Shown: in pieces, positions 55,266 through 64,000 of the stretch
Position numbering within the stretch: the stretch's first letter is position 1
How the letters are laid out: each line of letters opens with the position of its first letter
Origin: Siphonodentalium dalli
Lineage: Eukaryota; Mollusca; Scaphopoda; Gadilida; Siphonodentaliidae
Direction: 5' to 3'
Assembly (NCBI GenBank): GCA_032622095.1
Contig: CP136061.1
Location: forward strand, 21,392,991 to 21,456,990
DNA: 64,000 bases
The notes under the pieces: model-generated
What the model saw: the letters and a program-made list of their open reading frames with translations, nothing else
What the model was told of the DNA's origin: nothing
Databases searched by the model: none
Made by a program: the position numbers and the translations under genes

Positions 55266-56259
55266 ACACCTCCAATACTCAATTAACTGGCAGGAATTAT
55301 TCTCAATACATGGAAGAATCCAGAGATTTATTGGGGATACATTTCTGCAATTTGAGAATGTCCCCATATAAATTGGGATGGTTAAATATTTCTTACTGGA
55401 TTCTTGATTGTACAATTAAAGGCTCTACATATACTGCATATCGATGATTGCATTGCATTCTATTCAATTTGGAAAAATTGCCTTCAAAATGTAGAAAAGT
55501 AAGATTGAATATAAATACTGTCAACTAGTAATTTGGGGACATTTGAGCTTCCACGGTTTGTGCACCAAAAACTGTAACGGGTTTCAAAACAGCCCTGGAT
55601 TCTTCCCTTTCTAAATTCTCTGAAAATTTACTTTAGAAAGTTTTGAGATACTGTAACTAAGGTTAATACTCTCCATGCATCTTTGGAATTTGATCCTTCC
55701 ACGATGATCTGGACATCATCAATAAAAACGTGAGACGCCTCCAGTATTTTGAGTATTGAAGAAAATGTTGATAAACCATATATGGCTAATAAATAAGATG
55801 CTTAAAGCCACATGGCGGTATGTGCTCCAAAATACACCTAATAATATTCACTTTTTAATTTTACCCAGTACCGAAATAGGTTTATAAATACCTTAACTGT
55901 CTTTCTAAGAGCATTATATGTCACAGAAAAATGCATTGAAGTCATAAAAAATACAAAGGAATTCTGGAATCTGAATGGAATGGTTGGAAAAGATCCATTG
56001 CGTTATCTTAACATGAAACTATTTTAAAACATCACTCTCTGCTTTATCGTCATTTTAATCAACAAAATTATGCGACGACAGCTCTAGATTTTCTTCCCTT
56101 GGTCTTCATTTCCAGTTTTTACATGACCGCTTACTAAAAACAAATTATCCAGTAAACGAAACCATATAATTTATCAAATAATATAAGACACAAAGCATGT
56201 AATCTCAGCACATTATCGACGAATTGTTTCGAAATCTTCCATGTAGGTATGTTTTGAGA
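55266..56259 (+). other. Intron stretch with one dispersed-repeat fragment
   Basis: 55802-55960 (AAAGCCACATGGCGG...CCAGTACCGAAATAGGTTTA...GCATTATATGT) resembles 58510-58660. The rest is unrecognised. Confidence 0.5.
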
Positions 56260-56416
56260 TACAGTAATGCCCTAATTAATCGACTCCATAACCACAGCAG
56301 AATTATGGGTAACTTTTCAGGATTTAGGTGGAAATATGGCTTGTTGCCATTCATCCTGAAAAGTTACCCATAATTCTGATGTGGTTATGGAGTCGATTAA
56401 TTAAGGCATTACTGTA
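56260..56416. mobile_element. TA-flanked foldback MITE (mariner-like), short form
   Basis: TA-CAGTAATGCCCTAATTAATC...GATTAATTAAGGCATTACTG-TA. The centre has lost the left GAAAGCTCTC arm and one side of the inner arm, giving 157 bp instead of ~210. Confidence 0.8.
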
Positions 56417-56995
56417 CCTCCTACCAAACTTTTCGGGTTCGAACAAGCAATGTCCATTTACTATATCTTCACTCTTTGGTTCTATATTTTTCATAAGAAA
56501 GATTAAAAAAGAAATATTATTCTATAATTCATGCTATCAATTTTTGGTCTACTTTCAAATTTACACTTGATCCTATTGGTCACGCTGTTATCACACACTC
56601 CGTTGTAATAACACTTTTAATGGCATCGTATCTTATTTGTTTGTTTGATAGTCATATTATTGTTCATATACTGTTCATTTTGTTTTCACAGTTCACCATA
56701 GCAGCTGTCTATAGTCCCCTTTATTGTATTTTGTAGTATATTTTGTTTGTAGATAACAAAATGAGTTGTTATATTGACTGAAACCAATTCCCAAAACTGC
56801 TGACTTAGCGACGATTTCTCAGCAGAAAATGATGCTGATGACGAGAACTCAGGAAATCTCAACCAAAATATGTTATTAACCTCTTTTTGCATGCTGTTCA
56901 TCAAATGACTTTGGAAGACTTATTATTTGAGTTGTCTCTGTTAGGCACAGTGACAATGCTTGTTCTTTAGTCTCACAGTGAAAGTCGAAAGAGCT
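56417..56995 (+). other. Intron stretch, nothing recognised
   Basis: AT-rich, with no element termini. Confidence 0.5.
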
Positions 56996-57210
56996 TTAAC
57001 CCTTTCAGTGCCAAGTCTGATTTTTGTATCAACCCATATTTCCTTGATCATTTTTCAAATTTATTGATTATAATAATGTGATACATTGATGGAAAGAGCT
57101 CTTGGAGCTCTTTCCATCAATGTATCACATTATTATAATCAATAAATTTGAAAAATGATCAAGGAAATATGGGTTGATACAAAAATCAGACTTGGCACTG
57201 AAAGGGTTAA
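56996..57210. mobile_element. Short TTAA foldback, family B ends, 215 bp
   Basis: The same length and almost the same sequence as 2229-2443. Near-perfect palindrome centred on GAGCTCTTGGAGCTC. Confidence 0.85.
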
Positions 57211-58032
57211 GCATGTCTGTAGGTGACGTAGTGAATTCTACAGCCAAACTTAGATGGATTATAGTATAGCTAAAATAGCCTGCTCTTCTTCTCATTTGCA
57301 TATTAAGTTATCTCCCCAAGTGAACTAGGGACCCAGTGGTTTGGTCAGTAAGGTGTATAACTGTCCAGCAATGGCAGAGCTAGTTCAATTCCCAATAGCT
57401 GCATATTTTTTATCTATGCGAAGGGAGAATATTATAATTGGTGTATCTGAGTAAATTTGTCAGTTGATTACTGTTGTGTCTGAGGTTTATATATGCAGTG
57501 CAATGATTTTCAATGAAATTAACCATCTTAACTGTTTTTCTTCCACCAATATTGGCAATAAAACTGACAACATTGCACATGGAAACAATGATAAACCAAA
57601 CTTTACAGTGAACCATCCCTCCATAAATGAGTTGATTTATACATGATAAATCTGGTATCCCTCCATAAATAAGTTGATTTATCATGCTAAATCTGGTTGC
57701 TTCCATTCATGTTTCACTCGGCACAATCTATGGCAGGTCCATGCCAATGAAGATTATTTTGGAGTATTTATGGATCATTTTCAGACTTGATATTCTTATC
57801 ACTGTAATCGGGTGAATTTCAGAGATAATTTCTGGCTTCAACTAATGCAAATTTTGAAGTGTATACCAAATGAGAAGAAGAACGGCATATAACGGTTTGA
57901 CCTTGACATCCCCCATCTTGTTCCGTCTGAGTTTATATTAATCATCAGTAACAACTTGTTTTGAGTAGATATAGAATTGATATGTTTGGTTTTTGTCCCT
58001 TAACAGTGTTTGTGTTCTGTTTCTGCTTTCAG
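57211..58032 (+). other. Intron stretch before the distal last exon
   Basis: Contains a ~42-bp direct repeat with CCCTCCATAAATGAGTTGAT / CCCTCCATAAATAAGTTGAT at about 57607 and 57659. Ends with TTCTGTTTCTGCTTTCAG, a strong acceptor. Confidence 0.6.
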
Positions 58033-58197
58033 ATCCGTGTCATTAATGCTTTCCGCATGGGCTTGTATGACAACCATAGTCTGTCTTCACAACAATCTCT
58101 TCAAAATCTTAGGCAGATGTATAAAAGACCTGCCACCTCGGCTTCCCAAGATCTAATCCAGCCATCATCCTCTAACGTAGAATCCACAGCACTTTAA
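58033..58197 (+). CDS. ATP2B: PMCA distal alternative last exon: second calmodulin-binding variant, ESTAL end
   Basis: Fifty-four codons plus TAA, phase 0, so it can replace the exon at 52150: IRVINAFRMGLYDNHSLSSQ, QSLQNLRQMYKRPATSASQD, LIQPSSSNVESTAL*. IRVxNAFR again completes the calmodulin-binding helix after LTRLQQQ. The following SSQQSLQNLRQ resembles the arrangement in vertebrate 'a' tails (VVNAFQSGSSIQGALRRQ). The two exons cannot be spliced together usefully because the proximal one has its own stop and no donor was seen. Confidence 0.92.
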   Translation: MRVINAFRMGLYDNHSLSSQQSLQNLRQMYKRPATSASQDLIQPSSSNVESTAL

Positions 58198-58430
58198 CCA
58201 AGCTACACATTTTCGTTATATGGCATATGTAGTCTTTATATATTGTATAAGGATATTTATTAGACTAAACATATTTTTCACATCCTCACTGGCCCATATT
58301 TTTCCTCTATCTGGCAGCTTGGACGGTTAACTTTAAGACATATTTTCTTCCTTCCGATTAAAGCATTTCTTGCCTTTTATGATATATTTTAGCGAATTCA
58401 TATTAATATAAGAACAAAATAAGCACTGAC

Positions 58431-58436
58431 AATAAA
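58431..58436 (+). terminator. Candidate poly(A) signal AATAAA (distal isoform)
   Basis: AATAAA 234 bases after the TAA stop, in AT-rich sequence. No strong GT-rich element follows, so this is tentative. Confidence 0.35.
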
Positions 58437-58509
58437 TTGAATACATGACATTTGAAGGCCACACATAATGTTCATTTCTTCTATTTATATTAAATATATT
58501 ATGTACTTT

Positions 58510-58713
58510 TAAAGCCACATGGCGGATCGCTTTTGAATATTTTCCCAGTATCGAAATAGGTCGATAAATACTTGAATATATACCTTTCTACAAGCATTAT
58601 ATGTACCAGAAAGATACATTGAAATCATAAAACATACAACTTCGAACACCTTTTTTTTGTTGTCAGTTATAAGTTATTATAATAATCATATGAACATGAT
58701 GTGTGGCTTTAAA
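58510..58713. mobile_element. Small inverted-repeat element (TTTAAAGCCACA ends)
   Basis: TTTAAAGCCACA at the left and TGTGGCTTTAAA at the right. ~200 bp, non-coding. The left portion is shared with 55802-55960. Confidence 0.55.
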
Positions 58714-58805
58714 GCGGGAAATATCTATAATAATTTCACTCAGATGATCATTTTATGAAAAAAATTAATAATCCTCAAGAAAAATTACTATAATCTTCAT
58801 GAATA

Positions 58806-59202
58806 CTCTTGTGTGCCAAATAGAAGTGCAGGTCGGAATATAAGTACAGGGTGGAAACTTCCGACAAAGCTAATAATTGTGCAGGGTTGAATAGAAGTAC
58901 AGGGTGGAAGCATGTTATCAATTCTCACCAAAAAAACGCAATAATTTTTAAAATGCCCAGAAGTAAAACAACGTAATGACAACAATTGCACATGTTCTTA
59001 TAAGAATACTAAGATGTTTGTCGCGCGACCACCACTTTGAGAACCGATATTCTGGTATTTTATTTGCACTGGCATCCGTTATGGACTTCTGCTATCGAGC
59101 CATCAATTTTCAAAAAATCTTTCAGACCCGAATAAGCATGCAGGGTGGATTTTGTTCATAAAATTAATAAATGTACAGGTATGTTTATTTGGCACACAGG
59201 AG
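58806..59202. mobile_element. TA-flanked inverted-repeat element, ~397 bp
   Basis: CTCTTGTGTGCCAAATA at the left is the inverse, with one mismatch, of TATTTGGCACACAGGAG at the right, with TA on both sides. The motif AGAAGTACAGGGTGGAA recurs inside. The class is probably mariner-like. A minus-strand frame at 59103-59339 is not convincing. Confidence 0.65.
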
Positions 59203-59204
59203 TA

Positions 59205-60808
59205 ATTGTTTTCCCTGATTTTGTTGTACCCACATCCTGGCATTGTCTTCTCCAATGTTCCCCTCATTCTCCCCATATAGTTTTTTGATAATTTGCAGCA
59301 TATCTGGCTAGTTCCCCCAATGCTGATTTTTTTTCCCATTCACAAGCTGTTGGAAAACGGAGAGATTCCGGCCACTGTTTGATGACTGTTTTATTGTTTC
59401 CCACAAATCATTAAAATCTGACATATCGACTTTTCTTGTCGTTAAAGTGATTTGAAACAATAACGTTGTGATTCACAGTAAATAAACTTGCTCAACGCAG
59501 GTATTTCTATAAATTTTTTATAAAAATTGACAGAACGCAATGCTATTCTTTCACATAAATTAAATAAAGAGACTCTCGTTGACGAAGTAATTCTCGTTTG
59601 TTTATCAGTGACTTGGTTGGGACGAATGAACGGCTGTCTGTTTACTTTTTTACAGTCTTAATTAGCATGGGCTTAGTTAGAATTTATTTGCATAGATCTT
59701 TATTTGGGAATAAAATAGCTCTGTTTCCATAGAAACTAATAATAATTTTATTATTGATGCTTATGAGATAGTAATTTTTTTTTTAGTAGTCCAATGTAAC
59801 TTGATAAGTTATTTTCCATAGCACTCAGTGTAAGTTAGGATTAGCAAGTCCATGAATATCTCTCTATTCTCATGAGACTAGAGAACAATACAAGAAATGT
59901 AGCTATGTCAGATTTTGATATTTATATGGACAGATTTATGTTTTATTCATGTGTGTTGATACCATTAATAGCAGAAGTTGATTTCGTGAAGGAAAACATG
60001 TGTTCTGCAGTTTTTGGTAAGGAACATGAGGCAGTTCGTGGATAATAAAGGGACATATTTTCAAAACTGGAAATTATGTCTAAAAGTCAAAGTTGTCCTA
60101 TTTACAGATTAAAAAAATAGTAATGACCATACAATCACATTTCTTTAATGTCAAAAATTTGTCGGGTAATTTAAAAAATAAGATGCCGCTTAGTTATGAT
60201 GGTTGAAAAGTTTCATCCATTTTATTAAATACATTTTTTTTTTTTTTTTATTATTTAAATTTTTTTTCTGGTTTTCATATACCATACATTCACATAGCAT
60301 AAAACTCTGGTTGGACCAAACTTTGTATATACCTGTAAATACTTTGTATATTCACTGCAAACTGAGATCATTTAAAGCTCACTGCCACTTGTGATGTAAA
60401 TGCACCTTAAAGTAGGGTTAAAAAATTTATTGCAAAAATATATGCCATGAATTTGAAAAAACTGGTTTATGACAGATGATTAATCTTATGTACCTTGCAA
60501 TCAGATTCTATACTCGTACAGTTAGTAACCTACAGAGTTAATCAGATATTATGCAGCATATACATAATTGGATTTAATAATCAATTAACTTTTTGTTTGG
60601 TTATATCAAATGTTAAGTTAAAAAGATGGATGCACCTGTTTTAACTATGTCTGTACATATTATAAGGAGAAAAATGTTTTTAAATCAATTATCTCTAAAT
60701 TATTTCCTGTTAAAACCGACATATAATTCAGTTATGAACTTTGATGAACTCGGCTAAATAAATGTGCCCCGCAATTTAATTGAAAATCAACTTGTCCATA
60801 GTGGGATA
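59205..60808. other. Intergenic AT-rich stretch, nothing firm
   Basis: A start of the GTGAAACA repeat family (GTGATTTGAAACAATAACGT) lies near 59448, and a T-rich run at 60233-60265. No exon or gene recognised. Confidence 0.45.
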
Positions 60809-61025
60809 TTCAGTAATGCTCTAAGTAATCGACTTCTTAACCACAGCAGAATTATGGGTAACTTTTCAGGATTTAGTCGGAAATATGGCTTGTTGCCATT
60901 CATCGGAAAGCTCTCCCCAAGAGCTTTCCGATGAATGGCAACAAGCCATATTTCCGACTAAATCCTGAAAAGTTACCCATAATTCTGCTGTGGTTAAGAA
61001 GTTGATTATTTAGAGCATTACTGTA
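60809..61025. mobile_element. TA-type foldback MITE (mariner-like)
   Basis: CAGTAATGCTCTAAGTAATC...GATTATTTAGAGCATTACTG-TA. Well preserved arms around GAAAGCTCTCCCCAAGAGCTTTC. The left TA is TT here. It gives the empty-site reference GCTGTGG-TTAA-GAAGTTG for the insertion at 11230. Confidence 0.8.
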
Positions 61026-61032
61026 AACACTG

Positions 61033-61364
61033 TTAACCCTTCGATGACTGGAGCTTCCTAAAATTTTATAAAATCCTGTGCCAATGCATTCTCTTATATA
61101 TGCGAGTCATATATAAGAGAACATATTGGCCTAACAATATTTACCTTATCCTTGTAAGCCAGTGCATTCTCTTATATATGCGAGTCATATATAAGAGAAC
61201 ACATTGGCCTAACAATATTTACCTTATCCTTGTAAGCCAGTGCATTCTCTTATATATGCGAGTCATATATAAGAGAACACATTGGCCTAACAATATTGAC
61301 CTTATCCTTGTAAGCCAGTGCATTCTCTTATAAGTATGCGAGGCTCCCTGTGGAGCCTCAAGGT
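61033..61364. repeat. Family C TTAA element with 78-bp tandem hairpin expansion
   Basis: Left end TTAACCCTTCGATGACTGGA. From ~61082 a 78-bp unit (CATTCTCTTATATATGCGAG, TCATATATAAGAGAAC and a CCTAACAATATTTACCTTAT spacer) repeats about 3.5 times, with ACCTTATCC at 61143, 61221 and 61299. The right end appears lost against the next TTAA element. Confidence 0.75.
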
Positions 61365-61692
61365 TTAACCCTTTGGAGAGTATCTATAACGTCATATACA
61401 TGCGTGAGTTTATCGTCAACGTCATAGCAATAATTATTAACAAATTCGGGTCAAATGGTCCAATAATTAATTTATGTGTATATTCTGTTTACGTGTGCTA
61501 TCATAATCTATTGCACTTATACATTGGGACATTATATTAATCAAAATATCTCCTATACAAATCATTTATAATTCAGATGATCAATTGAAGTTATATCTAC
61601 ATAAAAATGACACATCCTGAAATGACATATATGTCGGTCAACTCGCGAACCGTACAGCGACATATGTGTCGTTCTACTCGCCAAAGGGTTAA
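61365..61692. mobile_element. TTAA-flanked element, family D (piggyBac-like)
   Basis: TTAACCCTTTGGAGAG at the left and CTCGCCAAAGGGTTAA at the right. The interior carries CGACATATGTGTCG and GACATATATGTC palindromes near the right end, and no hairpin module. 328 bp, non-coding. Confidence 0.7.
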
Positions 61693-61812
61693 ATATTAGT
61701 AGGCTTCAATTAAATGAATGGAAACTTTAAATCTGCCCTTATTGTAAAAGCCTGTCTGAAATCGATAGAATATTAACTATAAATTCATGGGGAATAGTTG
61801 TGGTACAATCTT

Positions 61813-62183
61813 CAGGGTTCCCACAGGCCCATGAGAGCCTTGAAACTAACAAATTCCCACTCTAGTACTGGAACCATCTTGATTTTTTGTCAGTGAAACA
61901 TGCTAGATGCATAATTGAAGATCTTAACAATTGTGAAGAAAGTGCTTAAGTTGCCACAGGGGAGTCTTGATTAAGCCAATATAAATAAATTGCTAGATTT
62001 ACATCCAATTTGTTCAGAAACATGGGGCGGGAGGACAAATATTATTTAGGGAGGGGATGTAACTCAAGTCTTGAATTTGAGAAAATTATATATTACTCAC
62101 TTTATACATAATTGAAGTTAACAAAATTGTCAAGAAATGGTATTTGTCCTTGAATTGTGTTACTGTGACCTATGGGAACCCTG
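61813..62183. mobile_element. hAT-type element (CAGGGTTCCCACAGG ends)
   Basis: CAGGGTTCCCACAGG at the left and CCTATGGGAACCCTG at the right are inverse with one mismatch. The interior has GAGCCTTGAAACTAAC and CTTGAATTTGAGAAAA blocks like those at 54210-54670. No clear 8-bp duplication (ACAATCTT versus TTCTAGTT). Confidence 0.65.
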
Positions 62184-62624
62184 TTCTAGTTTATTTTTAT
62201 CTCATTGATTCCACCTAAGATAAATTTTAGAAAATTGGAAGTTGACGATATTGATTTTGAAATTTTCATTGTAAATAAAACCAGAAGATATTTAAATTTT
62301 GAATAAATTTGAATAATCCACCCATTGATCGATTTTAAAGATTTCATTTCTCTTCCATTCCACATTTCTTGACCTGAAAAATAAAGACTTTTGGTGGAGA
62401 AATAAACAATTCTACAACACAAACTTGAAAGATAGAAAATACTAAGTTTGAAAATAAGGATAATTTGTATATTATTTGTAAAAATATCAACCACAGACAG
62501 AACTGTAGATACCTTCCTGTACAGCGGTTTGTTTTCTTTCTCATGTCAATGTATATATCTTTATTCATGTAGAATATTTAATTTCTAATAAAATAAGCCA
62601 ATGATTTGCGAACTGTATGCTGGC

Positions 62625-63085
62625 CTCAAAATATGGTGCCGGAGGTCTACAGAGGGTGAATTTATTGATGCTACTCCGTACAGTGGGATAACATCACTAA
62701 ATTCACCCTCTGTGGACCTCATTCTGCTTAGCCCTCAACTGCTATCAGAGACCGAGACACAGATTTAAGTGCCCAGGTGGTGAAGATGGTGTGTGCACCC
62801 ATTGGGTATCTTGATTATGAAATGTGTCGTCTGCCAATTTGGAGATACAGAGAAAATAAACTAAAGAATAAACTTTATAAACTAATGAAACTAAAAAAAA
62901 ATATTTTGATAATAAAGATACTTTTGATAATAAAGATACTTTTGATAATAAAGATACTTTTCAGAGAAGATGAGACCAAAGAGGGTCCCCAGAGGGTGAA
63001 TTTACTGTGCGCCGTAGTGTCACTAAATCCACCCTCTGGAACCTCATTCTGCTAATGTTGGGCACCATGTTTTTAGGTCTGTTTG
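62625..63085. mobile_element. Long hAT-like element, CCTCAAAATATGGTGC subfamily
   Basis: Left GGCCTCAAAATATGGTGCCG, then the hairpin AGAGGGTGAATTT...AAATTCACCCTCTGTGG. The spacer contains an 18-bp triplication (62903-62969), followed by a degraded right hairpin and GGCACCATGTTTTTAGG. Related to the 104-bp copy at 15063. Confidence 0.6.
62903..62969. repeat. 18-bp tandem repeat, three copies
   Basis: Unit TTTTGATAATAAAGATAC repeated three times inside the spacer of the hAT-like element. Confidence 0.85.
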
Positions 63086-63873
63086 CAATCTGTATGCGTA
63101 TTTCAGTATTGCTAGCAGATGTCTTACATGTAGATTAAATAAATCATAAACTTTGCTCTTGTAAGAGTTCTCAACTAATCACAATTTTTATTTGTGAGTT
63201 GATTTATTTGCGCTTAGCTTTATATTTTATACACAGGTATACTGTCCATATAAGACACACGTATACTCAGGTATCCTGTCTATACAACAAAACTTGCTAT
63301 AAATAACTGGCAATAATGATATGATTAGTTTCCATTCTCTTTTAAAAAGATGAAATAATGTCTATGTCAAATAGTGAACAACATTCAAGATAAGTGATGC
63401 AGATTGTATGAGTCAGTGTAAAACTGACACTAAATGGAAAATTTTCCGAGTGAATTTCATCTTTATCATTGTTTGTGAAAACATAGCAGACGGTGTAGTC
63501 CTTAAACTCATTCTATATGTGGCTCACATAACCAGAGAGACATATTGGGTATAAGTTCCTGATGAAAAAATTGTACAAAGTTGTTCGGTGTAAATAAGTA
63601 CACACTTTTGAAATGCATTGACCTATTGGGAGGGATGAAGCAATCATACTTAAAAACTTACAGTGAAACCCGCTGCCTGCATGTTGATTCATTTCTATAA
63701 CGGTAAAGATAAAAAGCATTTCACTCGTTGCATTGCCATTGTTTTGTATATATATGTAGCTTTCTCACGACACATACAATATAATAGATCAGCACCTAGA
63801 TTTCCTAACCAAGACACTTTGAAAGTTTAGAGCAAATTGAAAAGTAATTGTTATTAAGCCACACAAAGTCAAT
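63086..63873. other. No recognised feature
   Basis: AT-rich, with two similar ACACAGGTATACTGTC / ACTCAGGTATCCTGTC blocks near 63232 and 63264. No gene seen. Confidence 0.45.
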
Positions 63874-64000
63874 TTAACCATTTCAGGCCTGTGTGCATGG
63901 TTCCGAAACCTCGTGATCAGGCCCGTGTGCATGGTTCCAAAACCTTGCGATCAGGCCCATGTGCACGATTCCCAAAAACCTCGTGATCAGGCCCGCGTGC
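63874..64000. repeat. ~34-37 bp tandem repeat running off the window, after a TTAA end
   Basis: TTAACCATTTCAGGCCTGTG may be the left end of another TTAA element. From ~63886 AGGCCYGTGTGCATGGTTCC + GAAACCTCGTGATC repeats about 3.4 times to the window edge. Confidence 0.7.

Overview
The window is animal (non-vertebrate) genomic DNA carrying the 3' two-thirds of one large plus-strand gene for a plasma-membrane calcium-transporting ATPase (PMCA, ATP2B family). Fifteen coding exons plus one alternative last exon lie between 16821 and 58197, all with AG/GT junctions and fully consistent phases. They encode about 932 residues with the proximal last exon, or about 869 with the distal one. The N-terminal ~300 residues (TM1, TM2, actuator domain) are not in the window. 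The first 16.8 kb shows no exon and is probably part of a very long upstream intron. The AT-rich composition, kilobase introns and CCGTCC-type dispersed repeats suggest a marine invertebrate. A mollusc or other lophotrochozoan is my guess, at low confidence.

The exons read in order: the splice-site-A loop, TM3/TM4 with PEGLP, the CSDKTGTLT phosphorylation site, the nucleotide-binding domain with KGASE, the hinge with TGDN and [13 protein letters not shown]5 to TM10, and a calmodulin-binding tail. The tail is split by an intron after LTRLQQQ and can continue into either of two last exons. The proximal one (52150-52503) ends in ETSI, a PDZ-ligand-like C-terminus. The distal one (58033-58197) ends in ESTAL. 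Both supply the second half of the calmodulin-binding helix, which mirrors the vertebrate PMCA splice-site-C choice.

Most of the remaining sequence is mobile or repetitive. (1) Several non-autonomous families end in TTAACCC...GGGTTAA with TTAA target duplication, which is piggyBac-like. They share one ~65-base hairpin module present about 40 times. (2) A hAT-like foldback family (CAAGCCTTGAAATAG ends) has 8-bp target duplications visible in many copies. (3) Three or four other hAT-type elements are present, one keeping a BED zinc-finger coding fragment. (4) TA-flanked mariner-like MITEs occur, starting CAGTAATGC. (5) There is a CCGTCC-bearing family with a 3' hairpin, perhaps Helentron-related. 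(6) Two long minisatellites (12.8-14.1 kb and 25.0-27.9 kb) appear to come from opposite ends of one dispersed element. Several nested insertions give direct empty-site evidence for target duplications.

I did not find a new multi-gene system. The items most worth attention are the alternative calmodulin-binding last exons, the shared hairpin module, the transposon-end-derived satellites, and a triplicated exon-end/splice donor at 23590-23748.
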